64,000 bases of DNA from the NCBI RefSeq assembly GCF_900496995.4, contig NC_044022.1, positions 16,382,938-16,446,937 of the forward strand, read 5' to 3'. A program made the position numbers and the translations under genes. The notes under the pieces are model-generated. The model had not been told where the DNA came from and ran no database searches. It saw only the letters and a list, made by a program, of their open reading frames with translations. The DNA is from Aquila chrysaetos chrysaetos. Lineage: Eukaryota > Chordata > Aves > Accipitriformes > Accipitridae. This document shows, one piece after another, positions 48,739 to 59,830 of this stretch (positions within the stretch are counted from its first letter, which is position 1; each line of letters opens with the position of its first letter).

Positions 48739-51700
48739 CATAAATTTACCCCATTGTATCATATCATCATTAATTAAAGGAAATGCATGATGGAGGAGCA
48801 GAAAGTTTATGGGTGGTAAAGGGGAACTTTCAGGATAGACTTTTGCAAGTAATACTTTTCTCAGTTAGGTATCACACACACTGGACTTTGAATATTAGGA
48901 ACTATGCAGTTGTCATCAATTCATTGGGTAGTGAAACAGAGATAAAGAAGCCCATTTACATACTGAAAGGACCTTTTTATTTTTTAATTTCTTGGCCTCA
49001 CTACTTGGTCACTAGTTGTAAGTGTAAGAAGCACTTTATGGACAGGGAGTTATACGCTGGACATAAACCAGAGACATTTGGTTTCCAGAAATGAGTTATT
49101 TTATGCACCACTGAGGTGTAGCTTCTCATTGGATGGCTGTGGTTGGTTAGAGGCAGGCTTTCACACCACTGCTCTGGGCTTGAGGAGAAGGGATATGGGA
49201 AGTAATTGGGTCTGTAGCGAGAATGTAGCCAGGTTGTATTAACTGTGCCCTCTCTGAGGTGCTCAGGCAACTGAGAATAACACACTACTCTGAAAATTAA
49301 TTCTTTAGTGTCTGTGAGCACTGGTGGACACCTGAATAGCAAAGTATAAATGAAAAGACAGCCTTTAACTGCATTGCAGTCACTGAGGCCATGCCAATGT
49401 TGTGTCCTCACATAATTCAAGGAAACTAATGCCACCTTAGCAGGAATTCATGCTAATTTGCATGCAGTCTATGAAAGATTACTGCTTAATCCCATCAAGA
49501 TAGGTCTAAGACCCACCTTGCTGAAGTTGCTTTGGCTATATAACCCTCTCATCAGGAGGAAAGTCACCTTTGCATGCATCAGTCTGGGAATAAGACTGTG
49601 AAAAAAAGTGGAAATGAGGCTGAAATCAAACCTGCAATCTCTGTCTTCGGGCTCCTTCAGTTCATCCAATTAAAATACAGGTCCTCCACAGGCTTACAAG
49701 AGGTTGTCCCAAAAGCAGGAATCAAACATCAAACATTTAATGAGGATCAGAGATTAATACAGATTGAATATCAAACTTCTTGCCCCAGTTGCTGTATTGA
49801 TGTTTCCACATCAATTCATTAAGAGACCACCTTTCCAAAGCCCTTCCAGGTACAGAGAACTGTTTAGACATTTGAAACAGAAATCTGGGATACAGAAGTA
49901 TACAGTTAAACTTAAATTTGCAGAAAGTACTAAATGCACAGAACTAAGAGATACTTAGAAAAGTAAAACCTACAGAATAAATGCTGTTTGAAGTAGATGA
50001 AGGCTGGGCAAACCTTTCAAGAGCACTAGATGAACTGCCCCTGCTTGCTATCCTTAGGACCAAGCACTTCTTTCAATTCCACGTGCAGCTTGATTCAAGG
50101 GAGTCCTCCCATTCACTTCATGATGACGACCCAAATCTAGGAAACACTACACATACTGAGGTCATGGTCTTGCAGTGGTCTCTCTGCATGTGAGGGCCAG
50201 TACACACACACGAAGCTCCAGCAAATCCTGGGGCTTTGGACAAGGCTCTGTGCTGATCAGCTGCACATGCTGTTGTGTAGCCCCTTCCTGGAAACTCAAA
50301 ATGAACCCCACAGGGTGGCAAGACTACAGCTGGGGAAAAGCATAGAAAAGGCAAGCTTGCAATATGGATCATAGGTTTGGCCATGTTAGACCCTGCTTTT
50401 AACTTTGCAGTGGAGATAATGTCTGTCAGATTGGCACACTACTGTTAAAACCAACAGCAAAACTTAAAACTGGCTAGTTGGATATAAAACCTGGAATTTC
50501 TAGCTGTACTTCCACTGTGGAGTCCAACAACGTCATACACTGGCCCTGTTGCTGTGAAGGACCAGATTCTAGGTCCTACACATTTTTTGTAAAGCAAGCA
50601 CCATGTCCAAGAGCCCTTATCCAAATGCTGTGTGCACCAGGGCTATAAAACACCAAAGGGGGAAAGGATGCTTACCTTCAACAGGTGAATGTGACACTAA
50701 AACTCACTCAGGCTCCAAATTCCTGCAGGCAGATTCAATATGGGAGAAGCCCCGCCTTGGTTTGCCAAAGATGAACACCACCCTACCCAGTTCCCCTCTC
50801 CCCTGCACAACTTGCAGGACAATGCAAACCGCTGGTGCCAATCCTGATTTGCATGGCAAGAAAGGAGAAAGAGGTTTCTTGGGAAGCTGGAAGAAATAGG
50901 ATCAGCAGGAGAGGTAGGATAGAGCCTGCGCTCGCCGCTCCCCGAGCTGTGCCCTTGTAGGCAAGAGAATGCATAAGCCACTGTTTGGTCTATGAACTTT
51001 TATTTGGACTGTATCACTCTAAATATCCATCTGGTGGGGATGTCAGGTAAGGATTTTGTCACTGGATAAAACTGCAGCATCTCCTGTTCTTCAAATCAAG
51101 TTTTGAGAAAGTACTAAAGCGCTAAGAGAATTTAAGATTCCTTTTCCTTAAACATTGCAGCCCTGGCACGTCCTGTGACATGTGCCTTATTGGGCAGCGT
51201 TGAGTCCACCCGATCACCATTCTTCACAAGATATTTTAGGGACTCCCCATCCAGACACCCAAATCGCAGAGGTTTTGAATATTTACTCTCTAGCACCACC
51301 TAAGCGCAGCCCCAAGTAACATAAACCAGCGCTTCCCTTTCAGAGCGTGCCTTTCCCGTACCCCGAATGTGGCTCTCCCAGTACCACGAGAAGCATCCTC
51401 ACCAGGAGATGCAGACTGCCACCAAGCACCATGGCCTGCCACTTGCCAGTCAGATATACACCTCCCCAAGTGGTCGGTGGCCTTTGGGCCCTGGCAAGGC
51501 ACCCGCAGCCCGTCCCCGGTCACCGTGCTAAGATTGTTGGGAGGTCATCTGCTGTCACTGATGGTGCTGCGTGACCTCCTCCACCAGCCACTTATCCACA
51601 CTGCACTCCTGCAAAGCAGAGGGAAAAAATAAATGAAGTTTCCATCTCTGGTATGTTTGGGGCAGTTCCTAATGCCTCCCCACCACACGCAGGCTGAGGT

Positions 51701-52573
51701 GGGGAGTCGGGCCAAGGCTATAATTGGCGTTGTGATGTCTGTGTGCTCCAGGAGGAAACCATCCATAGTGTATGTGCAAGGGTCTGGGCTGTGAGGGCCC
51801 TGAATTACCCATACTTGCTTCCTCAGGAGACACCATAATTACACCACCATTGCTCAATCACAGTCTTTATTTGAAAGGCAACATGCCTAACATGCTTCAG
51901 CAGTCGTTCTGCAGGGCCGGATGGGCTTGACTCGATTTGCTTCGGTGCTGTGTATTCCCAGCTGCCCCGCAGGCACCATGTCCAGACATGGGAGCCAACA
52001 CGGGCAGTGAGGAGCATCAAGCCTGGCTCTCTGGAGAGACTCTGTGGGCAACCCCTGCTCAGCCCTTCTGCAAAGCCAGAGCAAGCTAAATCAGTGGTAG
52101 AAAAAGAGGGTTCTGGTTTCGGCAGCTCAGTTAGACCACGTGAGGACACAGCTGTGCTGACAGGGCAGGTCAAAGTAAATTCTTTGCACCAAATTCATGC
52201 CAAGTGAAATGGAGAGATGCTCAGGTGATCCACATAAAAAGAGCTGTTGAGACTAAAGTGTAGATATTTAAATGGTCCATTTCAACTACACCAGCTTAAT
52301 CATGCTTAATTATTGCTTTGCTTAATTATTACTCACGCTTAATTCTATTTAAGTTCTCACCCAATCTGTACATATCACTACTCCTGCAGTGACCAAATTG
52401 GAGATGGAAGACAGGCTTGAGTGCCTGGGGCATCCCAAGATTTGAGACAACAAAGGCTTGTGGTATTCTGGTAATGGAGAGGATAGAACTGAAACTCAGA
52501 GAGAAAAAAAGGAAGACATAAGAGTCCCTTTTGTATTTGCCCCTTTTTGAGATTGTTTTCATTCTGTACACAG
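48739..52573. other. Region upstream of the transporter relic, no gene seen
   Basis: Frames here (for example 49,001-49,435 on minus and 51,823-52,173 on minus) show no domain. I looked for copies of transporter exons 1-4 ([31 protein letters not shown]) and saw none, so the relic appears to begin at its exon 5. Confidence 0.5.
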
Positions 52574-52714
52574 TGGGTAGATGTGCCATTTGCTTTGCTG
52601 AATTCTGCAACTGAAAAAATTCACAGTGCTAATGATCAACAGCAAAAAGTACCATGGGTCAGCAAAGTAGAACTAGAGTACCTTGGAAAATGGTCAGATG
52701 ATTCTTACATTGAT
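52574..52714 (+). pseudogene. Relic copy of choline-transporter-like exon 5
   Basis: After an intact acceptor (TTCATTCTGTACACAG) the frame reads WVDVPFALLNSATEK, later KVPW and EYLGKWSDD. This aligns with exon 5 of the intact gene ([28 protein letters not shown]). About 24 of 46 aligned residues are identical, with one or two single-codon deletions and no stop. The donor that should follow has become GATAAA in place of GTATGG, so it is dead. NSATE and LG-x-W are shared with the intact neighbour but not with human CHT1, which places the relic in the same paralogue group. Confidence 0.85.
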
Positions 52715-53270
52715 AAAAGCTCCTTTTCTAGCTTCTCTGTATAGTGTAACACTAACCAAGCCCTTTTCTAGACAGTAGACAATAACTTCAGACATTGATG
52801 TGAGGTGAAGGGTTATACGAATGACTGACCTTCTGGTGTCTGGCCAAACTGGAACATAAATATTTTTTTTAATCAGAAGTGCATTATTAGTTTGCTATTA
52901 TTTTTGGTGCAACGCGTAGTCCAAGGGCAATCAAAAGAGACTTCAGGGCCTTGGGATGGCTGGTAAAGGAATCTGGAGCACAGGTTATTTTTCCTCTCTG
53001 CTTCCAGTTGCAGGCAGTGGTATCGGAAGAAACAGATAGACCCAGTCTACTAATACACGGCTCCATGACTGGTGTCACTGCCAAAATTTTGTTTTTTGAT
53101 AATGGGATGGTCTACATGGCACCAGGCCTGCTGGTGTCGCATGGGATTCACCTTTCTCAAAGGGGGAAGAGAGTCCTTGCTCATGAGCTAGCAGCGCTCA
53201 TTGACAGAGCTTTAGACTAGACTTGAAGAGAGATAATATCAGGCTTGCCCGTGACAAGCTGTGAGATGAC

Positions 53271-54380
53271 ATGCGAAGGTTAGAGCGACAGGCTGCTAGT
53301 GAGGGCCCTCAGCCTGTTGCTCTGAGACATGCTGGGTGCACTGCAGCACACCTGAAGTCTTACAGAGATGAGCCAGGGGCTTCTAAGGCAATAGGAGACA
53401 ACAGGGAAACACCAGTGAAATACCCCAAAGGAATCAAGGGGTGTTCCTCTAAGAAGGTGACATGGGCAACAGCCCAGCTGAAGTGTCTCTACACCAATGC
53501 ACGCAGCACAAGCAAAAACCAGGAGGAATTGGAAGCCATCGTGCTGCTAGAAAGCTACAACCTAGTTGCCATTACTAAAACTCGGTGGGATGAATCTCAT
53601 GACTGGAGTGCGGCTATCGATGGCTCCGGGCTGTTCAGAAGGGACAGGGGAGGAAGGAGGGGCAGAGGCATTGCCCTCTACATCAAGAGATGGATCGAGT
53701 GTGAAGAGCTCTCTCTGAAGAATAGCCACGAGCAGGTTGAAAGCTTATGGGTAAGAAAGAGAGACCAAGGCAACAAAGGGAATCTTGTGGTTGGTGTCTA
53801 CTATAGGCCGGCTGATCAAGGGGAGCCTACTGATGAAGCCTTCTTACTCCAGCTACAAGAGGCATCGTGCTCTCAGGCTCTCGTCCTGCTGGGGGACTTC
53901 AACCTCCCCGACAGCTGCTGGAAAAGTAGCACAGCGAGCTGTAGGCAATCCAGGAAACTCCTGGAGTGCACTGAGGATAACTTCTTAAGCCAGGTAATAG
54001 ACAGCCCTCCCAGAGGGGATAAGATACTGGACCTGATGATCACCAATGCAAATGAGCTAATAGGTGACGTCAAGACTGGAGGCAGCCTGGGCTGCAGTGA
54101 TCACACACTGGTGGAGTTCACAGTCCTGAGGGATATGGGTCAGGCAAAGAGTAAAGTCAAGACCCTGAATTTTAGGAAAGCAAAATTCCAGCTGTTCAAG
54201 AAGTTAGTCAGTAGGACCCCTGGGAAACTGCCATCAGGGTCAAGGGAGCAGAACAGAGATGGCAGACCTTTAAGGACACTTTCCATAGACCACAAAAGCT
54301 CTCGTTCCCCAGGTGTAAGAAATCAGGAAAGGAAGGCAAGAGAACAGCATGGCTCAGTCAAGACCTGCTGGTCAAACTAA
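53271..54380 (+). pseudogene. CR1 ORF2 endonuclease fragment
   Basis: A 369-codon open stretch of an apurinic-type endonuclease from CR1 ORF2. Recognisable blocks are CLYTNARSTSKNQEELEAIV, the changed glutamate block (KTRWDES), GRGIALYIK, VVGVYYRPADQGEP, GDFNLPD and SDHTLVEF. It enters a different frame after the last block. It is part of the long CR1 described above. Confidence 0.85.
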
Positions 54381-55129
54381 AGGGCAAGAAGGAAATGCAC
54401 AGGTGGTAGAAGCAGGGACAGGTATCCTGGGAAGAGTATAGGGATGCTGCCCAGTTATGTAGGGATTGGGTCAGGAAGGCCAAGGTGTGGCCGGAGCTCA
54501 ACCTGGCAAGGGACGCAAAGAATAATAAGAAGGGCCCCTACAAGTATGTCAGCCAGAAAAGGAAGGTCAAAGAAAGCATATCCTCCCTGATGAGCAAGAC
54601 TGGCAAAATGGTAACAACAGGTGAGGAGAAGGCTGAGGTACTCGACAAACTTTTTGTCTCAGTCTTCACTGGCAACCTCTTTTCCCACACCTCTCGAGTG
54701 GATGGACTGCAAGACAGGGACTCGGGGAGCAAAGGCCCTCCCACTGTAAGAGAAGATCAGGTTCGTGACCACCTGAGGAACCTGAACATACATAAGTCTA
54801 TGGGACCTGACAAGATGCATCCCAAAGGAATTGGCTGATGTAGTTGCCAAGCCACTCTCCATGGTATTTGAAAAGTCATGGCAACCAGGTGAAGTCCCTG
54901 GTGACTGGAAAAAGGGAAATATTGCACCCATTTTTAAAAAAGTAGCAAGCAGGACCCTAGGAACTACCAATCTGTCAGCCTCACCTCTGTGCCTGGGGAG
55001 ATCAGGGAACAGATCCTCCTAGAAGCTCTGCTAAGGCACATGGAGGACAGGGAGGTGATTCAAGACAGCCAGCATGGCTTCACCAAGGGCAGGTCCTACC
55101 TGACCAACCTAGTGGCCTCCTAAGATGGA

Positions 55130-55666
55130 GTGACAACATTAGTGGACAAGGGAAGAGCTACAGATGTCACCTATCTGGACTTCTGTAAGGCTTTTGACAC
55201 AGTCCTCCACAACATCCTTCTCTCTAAATTGGAGAGACATGGATTTGATGGATGGACTGTTCAGTGGATGAGGAATTGGGTGGATGGTCGCATCCAGAGG
55301 GTTGTGGTCAATGGCTCAATGTCCAGATGGAGATTGGTGACAAGTGGTGTGTCTCAGGGGTCCGTACTGGGACCAGTAGTGTTTAATATCTTCGTCAGTG
55401 ACACAGACAGTGGGATCGAGTGCACCCTCAGCAAGCTTGCAGGTGACACCAAGCTGTGTAGTGTGGTCGACATGCCTGAGGGATGGGATGCCATCCAGAG
55501 GGACCTGGACAAGCTTGAGAAGTGGGTCCATGTGAACCTCATGAACTTCAACAAGGCCAAGTGCAAGGTCCTGCACATGAGTCAGGGCAAGCCCCGGTAT
55601 CAATACAGGCTGGAGGATGAAGGGATTGAGAGAAGCAGAGAAGAATTTGGGAGTACTGGTGGTTGA
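55130..55666 (+). pseudogene. CR1 ORF2 reverse-transcriptase fragment
   Basis: A 178-codon open stretch holding the palm region of the CR1 reverse transcriptase: [14 protein letters not shown] (first catalytic Asp in LDFCKAFD), [18 protein letters not shown], and LAGDTKL in place of the FADD box, so the second catalytic aspartate pair is broken. It ends with [20 protein letters not shown], the usual CR1 thumb. A stop interrupts the frame just upstream (near 55,122). Confidence 0.88.
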
Positions 55667-56246
55667 AAAGCTGCACATGAGCTGTCAATGTGCGCTTGCA
55701 GCCCAGAAAGCCAACTGTATCCTGGGCTGCATAAAAAGAAGCGTGTCCAGCAGGTCGAGGGAGGGGATTCTGCCCCTCTGCTCTGCTCTGCTGAGACCCC
55801 ACCTGGGGTGCTGCATCCAGCTCTGGGGTCCTCAGTACAGGAGAGACATGGACCTGTTGGAGCGGGTCCAGAGGAGGGACACAAAAATGATCAGAGGGAT
55901 GGGACACCTCTCCTATGGGGAAAGGCTGAGACAGTTGGGGTTGTTCAGCCTGGAGAAGAGAAAGCTCTGGGGAGACCTTACAGCAGCCTTCCAGTACTTA
56001 AAGGGGTCTTATAAGAAAGACGGGGACAAACTTTTTTTGTGATAGGACAAGGGGTAATGGTTTTAAACTAAAAGAGGGTAGATTTAGACTAGCTATAAAG
56101 AAGAATTTTTTTACAATGAGGGTGGTGAAACACTGGCACAGGCTGCCCAGAGAGGTGGTAGATGCCCCATCCCTGCAAACATTTAAGGTCAGGTTGGATG
56201 GGGCTCTGAGTAACCTGATCTAGTTGAAGATGTCCCTGCTTATTCT

Positions 56247-56271
56247 GGGGGGGGGGGGGGGGGGGGGGGGG
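56247..56271 (+). repeat. 25-nt uninterrupted G run
   Basis: Twenty-five consecutive G residues in the CR1 3' region, immediately before GTGGACTAGATGACC (the usual CR1 context has only a short G run before TTGGACTAGATGACC). It could form a G-quadruplex, and its exact length is prone to sequencing error. Confidence 0.85.
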
Positions 56272-56912
56272 TGGACTAGATGACCTGTAAAGGTGCCTTC
56301 CAACCCAAAACATTCTATGATTCTAGGATTCTATTACCTTGTCTTTGTTTTCTGAAATTAAAGCCTACTTTGTGCTGTAGGGTTAACATTTTAGGGTAAA
56401 AGAAATGGGCATCCAGTTATTGTTCTCCATCCCATGTCCCCAGAAGTGTCCACATTTCACCTGGGTCTCCCATGTCTTGGGTGAGAGCTTCTACACCTGA
56501 GCTGTTGAATACAAGGCAAGAGGACAAAGACAGTACACCCTGCTTATGGGCTTTTGGACTCTAGCCTGGGAAAAGAATCCTGAAAATATTCAGTGAACAG
56601 AATTCAAATTCTTGAGCAGCTTTAGATAAACCAAAACAAGGTTTTTGATAATAGATTTACCTACTGGTGATGCTTGGGATTCTTTAAGCCTCTTTGATTT
56701 ATAGACCTGGACTATAAAATCTGAGAAACAAGCCTTCGAGTGACACATACACAGCTTTCTGGGAGAGCCAGCCTGCCTATGTCACTAGACCCAGCATCTC
56801 CGAGGGCCCCGGAGACACACACAGACTGTGCCGGGCTGGAAATCCCAACCCAGTAGTTGTAGTAAAAGTGAGGCATGGATGCTGCTGTTGCCTTCCTTCG
56901 GTCTCTGGGAAG

Positions 56913-57046
56913 ATCTTGATAACACAGCCATACCAGAAAGCCTTTGCAGCCAACTCCTACAAGATTTATTTCTAATTTTGCAGGATTCGAGTATGTTTTC
57001 ATGGCTGTCACACCTGCCCCGATTGGTGCCGCAGCTGCTTCTCTGG
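56913..57046 (+). pseudogene. Relic copy of choline-transporter-like exon 6
   Basis: The first part reads LITQPYQKAF (intact gene: [10 protein letters not shown]). After a one-base frameshift it continues RFISNFAGFEYVFMAVTPAP then IGAAAAS (intact: [20 protein letters not shown] then IGAVAAS). It ends at CTGG|GTCAAG, in the same phase as the intact donor. Spacing to the exon 5 relic, minus the CR1, is about 0.77 kb against about 1.0 kb in the intact gene. Confidence 0.78.
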
Positions 57047-58041
57047 GTCAAGCTGCTTTTGTTGGTATTCCTTGTTGTGCAAGAATTGCAGCTAGTGTTG
57101 ATAAAGAGTGCCCCAATGTCTTAGGCATAATCTGCAGGCAGGTGCATTAAGCATGATGAACTGGATAAAGAAGGAGGAAGGAAGACAGAGAGAGAGAAAA
57201 ACACTAATGAAGAGCTCAATGGATTGCAGTGGTCATATAACATGTCCCATTACCATAGTGCAAGCCTGTAGCCACTGTCCCTGTGCCAGCTGTGCTCTGT
57301 GCTCTTACCACACCATCTGGAAGCAATAAAGGCCACCTCAGAGACTCAAGAAAGAGAGGATTTTTTTTCTCTGTTTTGCCATAAACTTCCTAGGAAAAAA
57401 AGCAACTTTGTGCTTTGGTTTCCCATTGAAAAAAAATGGGGGTATTGCACTCTCTCTAAATACAGAAGGAAGATGTAACATCTTGGAAGAGTTTTAATGC
57501 CACATAGCAAAAGCCTGTTTCATTTCTGACACTGAACAGTGCCTCGTCAGCAAATGCAGTCACCTGGCTATCCCCACTCAAAGGTGTGCTTTGAGTACCT
57601 CCTATATGATAAAAGCTGTTTCCAAATGTCCCCCTTCTACTAAGCATCTGTGCATCCTCAGATATACATTTCTGCATCTTTCAAGGTTGAGTTTCACTTC
57701 ATTTCATTTTTTCCTCTGTTTTCCTAGCCCCCAAACCCACAGACCACAATGACAAGGAGGCTCAGGCAGTCTAGATAGCTTAGAAAGTGAGGAATGCTGA
57801 CAGACCAGAACTGCCCATGGTCACTCCTCTTACGGCTATTGATTGATCTGGGGTAAGAGAAGGGCTTTCTGTACTGTGTCTCTGCCAAAAAAAAAAAGCA
57901 AAAAGAAAGCACTGACAAAGTACAAGTTTGGCCAGGATCTACTACAGGTGCTGAAAAAGAATTTTTTTCATCTTATATGGATGGAAAGAATATTTTTACA
58001 CACCGAGACTTCCCAATGAATGTTCTTTTCACTTCCAGAAG

Positions 58042-58231
58042 ACCAGAATAAGATAAGCCTGGGCCAACTTCATGTGAAAGAGGATGGTCCAGCAGGATGT
58101 TACCTATTTTTCTTCTATAGCTGTGCCTGGTGTATATTTCTGTTGCCGGTTCAGAAGCCTGCAGCTCTTTCCTGCTCTCTGCCAGCTGTACACCAGCTCA
58201 CTGCATTGACCGAAAGCATCCCAAGGCAGCG
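58042..58231 (+). pseudogene. Relic copy of choline-transporter-like exon 7
   Basis: It opens DQNKISLG (intact DWNQTSYG; the N301 sequon is lost because NQT became NKI). After a frameshift it continues VYISVAG (intact AYISIAG), then a deletion that removes the MSSAD block, then CSSFLLSAS and PAHCIDRKHPKAA (intact [13 protein letters not shown]). The donor GCG|GTGAGC is still good. The loss of the conserved D349 block means the copy cannot be a working SLC5 transporter. Confidence 0.75.
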
Positions 58232-59489
58232 GTGAGCAGCCTTCGCAGCCCTCTGACTCTGCAGATGCAATGCCCTGCAGTCCCTCTAAAGATTTCTTTG
58301 CTGAATTTTCTCTGATGGTTTCTCACAGGATGAAATTACCTCTAAAGTGCTATTGCAGGTCTGGAATCTCCGTGAATTTTTAACTCTGGTGGTTTTTATC
58401 CTTTCTTCAACAAAAGACAAGGTCAAGCATTTTGTTGAGTCCAAAAAGACATCAAAGGAAAAGGGCAAGGAAAAAAAAAAAAAGCAAAACCTCTGTATAA
58501 AGCATTTCAGAGTACTCATGCAGCACATTAGAGAGCAAAGGGAGCTTTCTGGCTCCTATCTGGCTGTTGTTGCAATTGTTAATGTGGTTTTGTTCCATTA
58601 TTAATGACACCAGAAAGAGAAATCAGGCCTTCCAGACAAACTTGAGAGACTTGCAGATGGCAAAGACAAGGAAGGAAAAAAAACCCAAACCCTTAAAATA
58701 ATGGAAATAAGGAAAGGGAAGGGAGGGGAAACTTAATATACTGAGTATGTAGCAATAAAAACCTGCAGGTGTCTATAGTATTGTAGGAATGGTGAGCTGA
58801 ATCTTTTACAAAGCTTGTAAATTATTCCCAGAGCCTGCTAGTTTAAGGGCACTTTGTAATTAAACCAGGAAAAACTGATTTCTTACAGCCTGTACTATAT
58901 TTCTTGATACATTCATGTTTTCTAGAACTGCTCTTTGACAAGCAGAGAAAAATAAAACCAGAAAAGCAACATTAATGGATGAGACATCTGTAACCCAGAG
59001 AGGCGTATCATTAGCCTCACCTGAATGTAGTTGGACAGGATTTCAATAAAAAGCTTTGTTTGCAAAATACATCGTGAATATGCCCGGGTAAGTAATCTCA
59101 GGATTAACACTCCAGTCTGGCTTTCCTGTAAATGTACTCTGAGTTAGCTACCAAATCAGCATCCCTGCAGAAGAGCCGGGCAGGGTGCACCCTTTTGCTC
59201 CCACTCAGCAGAAACAGCTCCACTGTCGAAGCCTTGCACTGATGCCCAAGCACTGAAGCCCAGGACCCACCACCGGCTCGTCCACAGCATCCTCTTCAAA
59301 CCCCATCCCCAGCAAAAGGAGAGGTCTGGTGAAGGTCATCCCCCGTTGCATTTGGGGTGCTGGGAGGCAGGCGGGTGCTGGGGGGACTCAGAGGGGCCAA
59401 GCATCAAGGTTAAATTTGGTTAGACTGGCTGTTAATCAATAATCCAGGTATCAGCGGTACTCCTCGAAGTCAAGCGATCCGCTCTGCAG

Positions 59490-59830
59490 TCACCCATTTG
59501 TGGGGCTGCACCCCGTGGTCCCCAACACCAGCCCCTGCGGTGCTGCTCGCCACGGCCACGCGCCTCCGCAGGCTGCTAGTGGGGACCCGGCCCCAAAAAT
59601 CCCCCCTGCCCTCCGCTGCCCTGCCAGCGGGCTCCCACCTGCCCAAAGCGCTCACCCATTGCTGCCGTTTCACACCCCAACGCATTTCGGCTTAAGAGAA
59701 ACCTCCTCCCTTGCAGAGGGGATCTTTGCAGCACAGCGGGAGAAAGCACTGCTTGCGATGGGCTCTCAGGGAGAGAGGAACCAGCCCGCTTTCAGATAAA
59801 CGGGGTTTATAAAAATCTGATTAAATGCTT
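59490..59830 (+). pseudogene. Relic copy of choline-transporter-like exon 8
   Basis: The best part is 59,691-59,750, reading KRNLLPCRGDLCSTAGEST against [20 protein letters not shown] in the intact gene. Further upstream, nucleotide matches such as CTCCGCAGGCTGCTAGTGGG pair with CTCCTGAGGGTGCTGGCGGG (the LLRVLAGE segment). At 59,817-59,827 CTGATTAAATG lines up with the intact stop region GTGATTAAATT. The first half of the exon is not recognisable. Confidence 0.65.

Larger units (their letters stand above)
52905..56336 (+). mobile_element. Long CR1 LINE (partial ORF1, EN, RT, 3' end)
   Basis: A 3.4-kb 5'-truncated CR1. It starts in ORF1 with the esterase-like end GWLVKESGAQVIF and GIHLSQRGKRVLAHELA. 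ORF2 follows: endonuclease blocks CLYTNARS, LLGDFNLPDSCW and GCSDHTLVEF (53,271-54,380), then after frameshifts a reverse transcriptase (55,130-55,666) with [20 protein letters not shown] and [18 protein letters not shown]. The 3' region ends CATTCTATGATTCTAGGATT. It is inactive: the endonuclease Glu block reads ITKTRWDES (consensus ITETWWD), the RT catalytic box reads LAGDTKL (consensus FADDTKL) and there are stops and frameshifts. It sits in intron 5 of the transporter relic. Confidence 0.93.
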
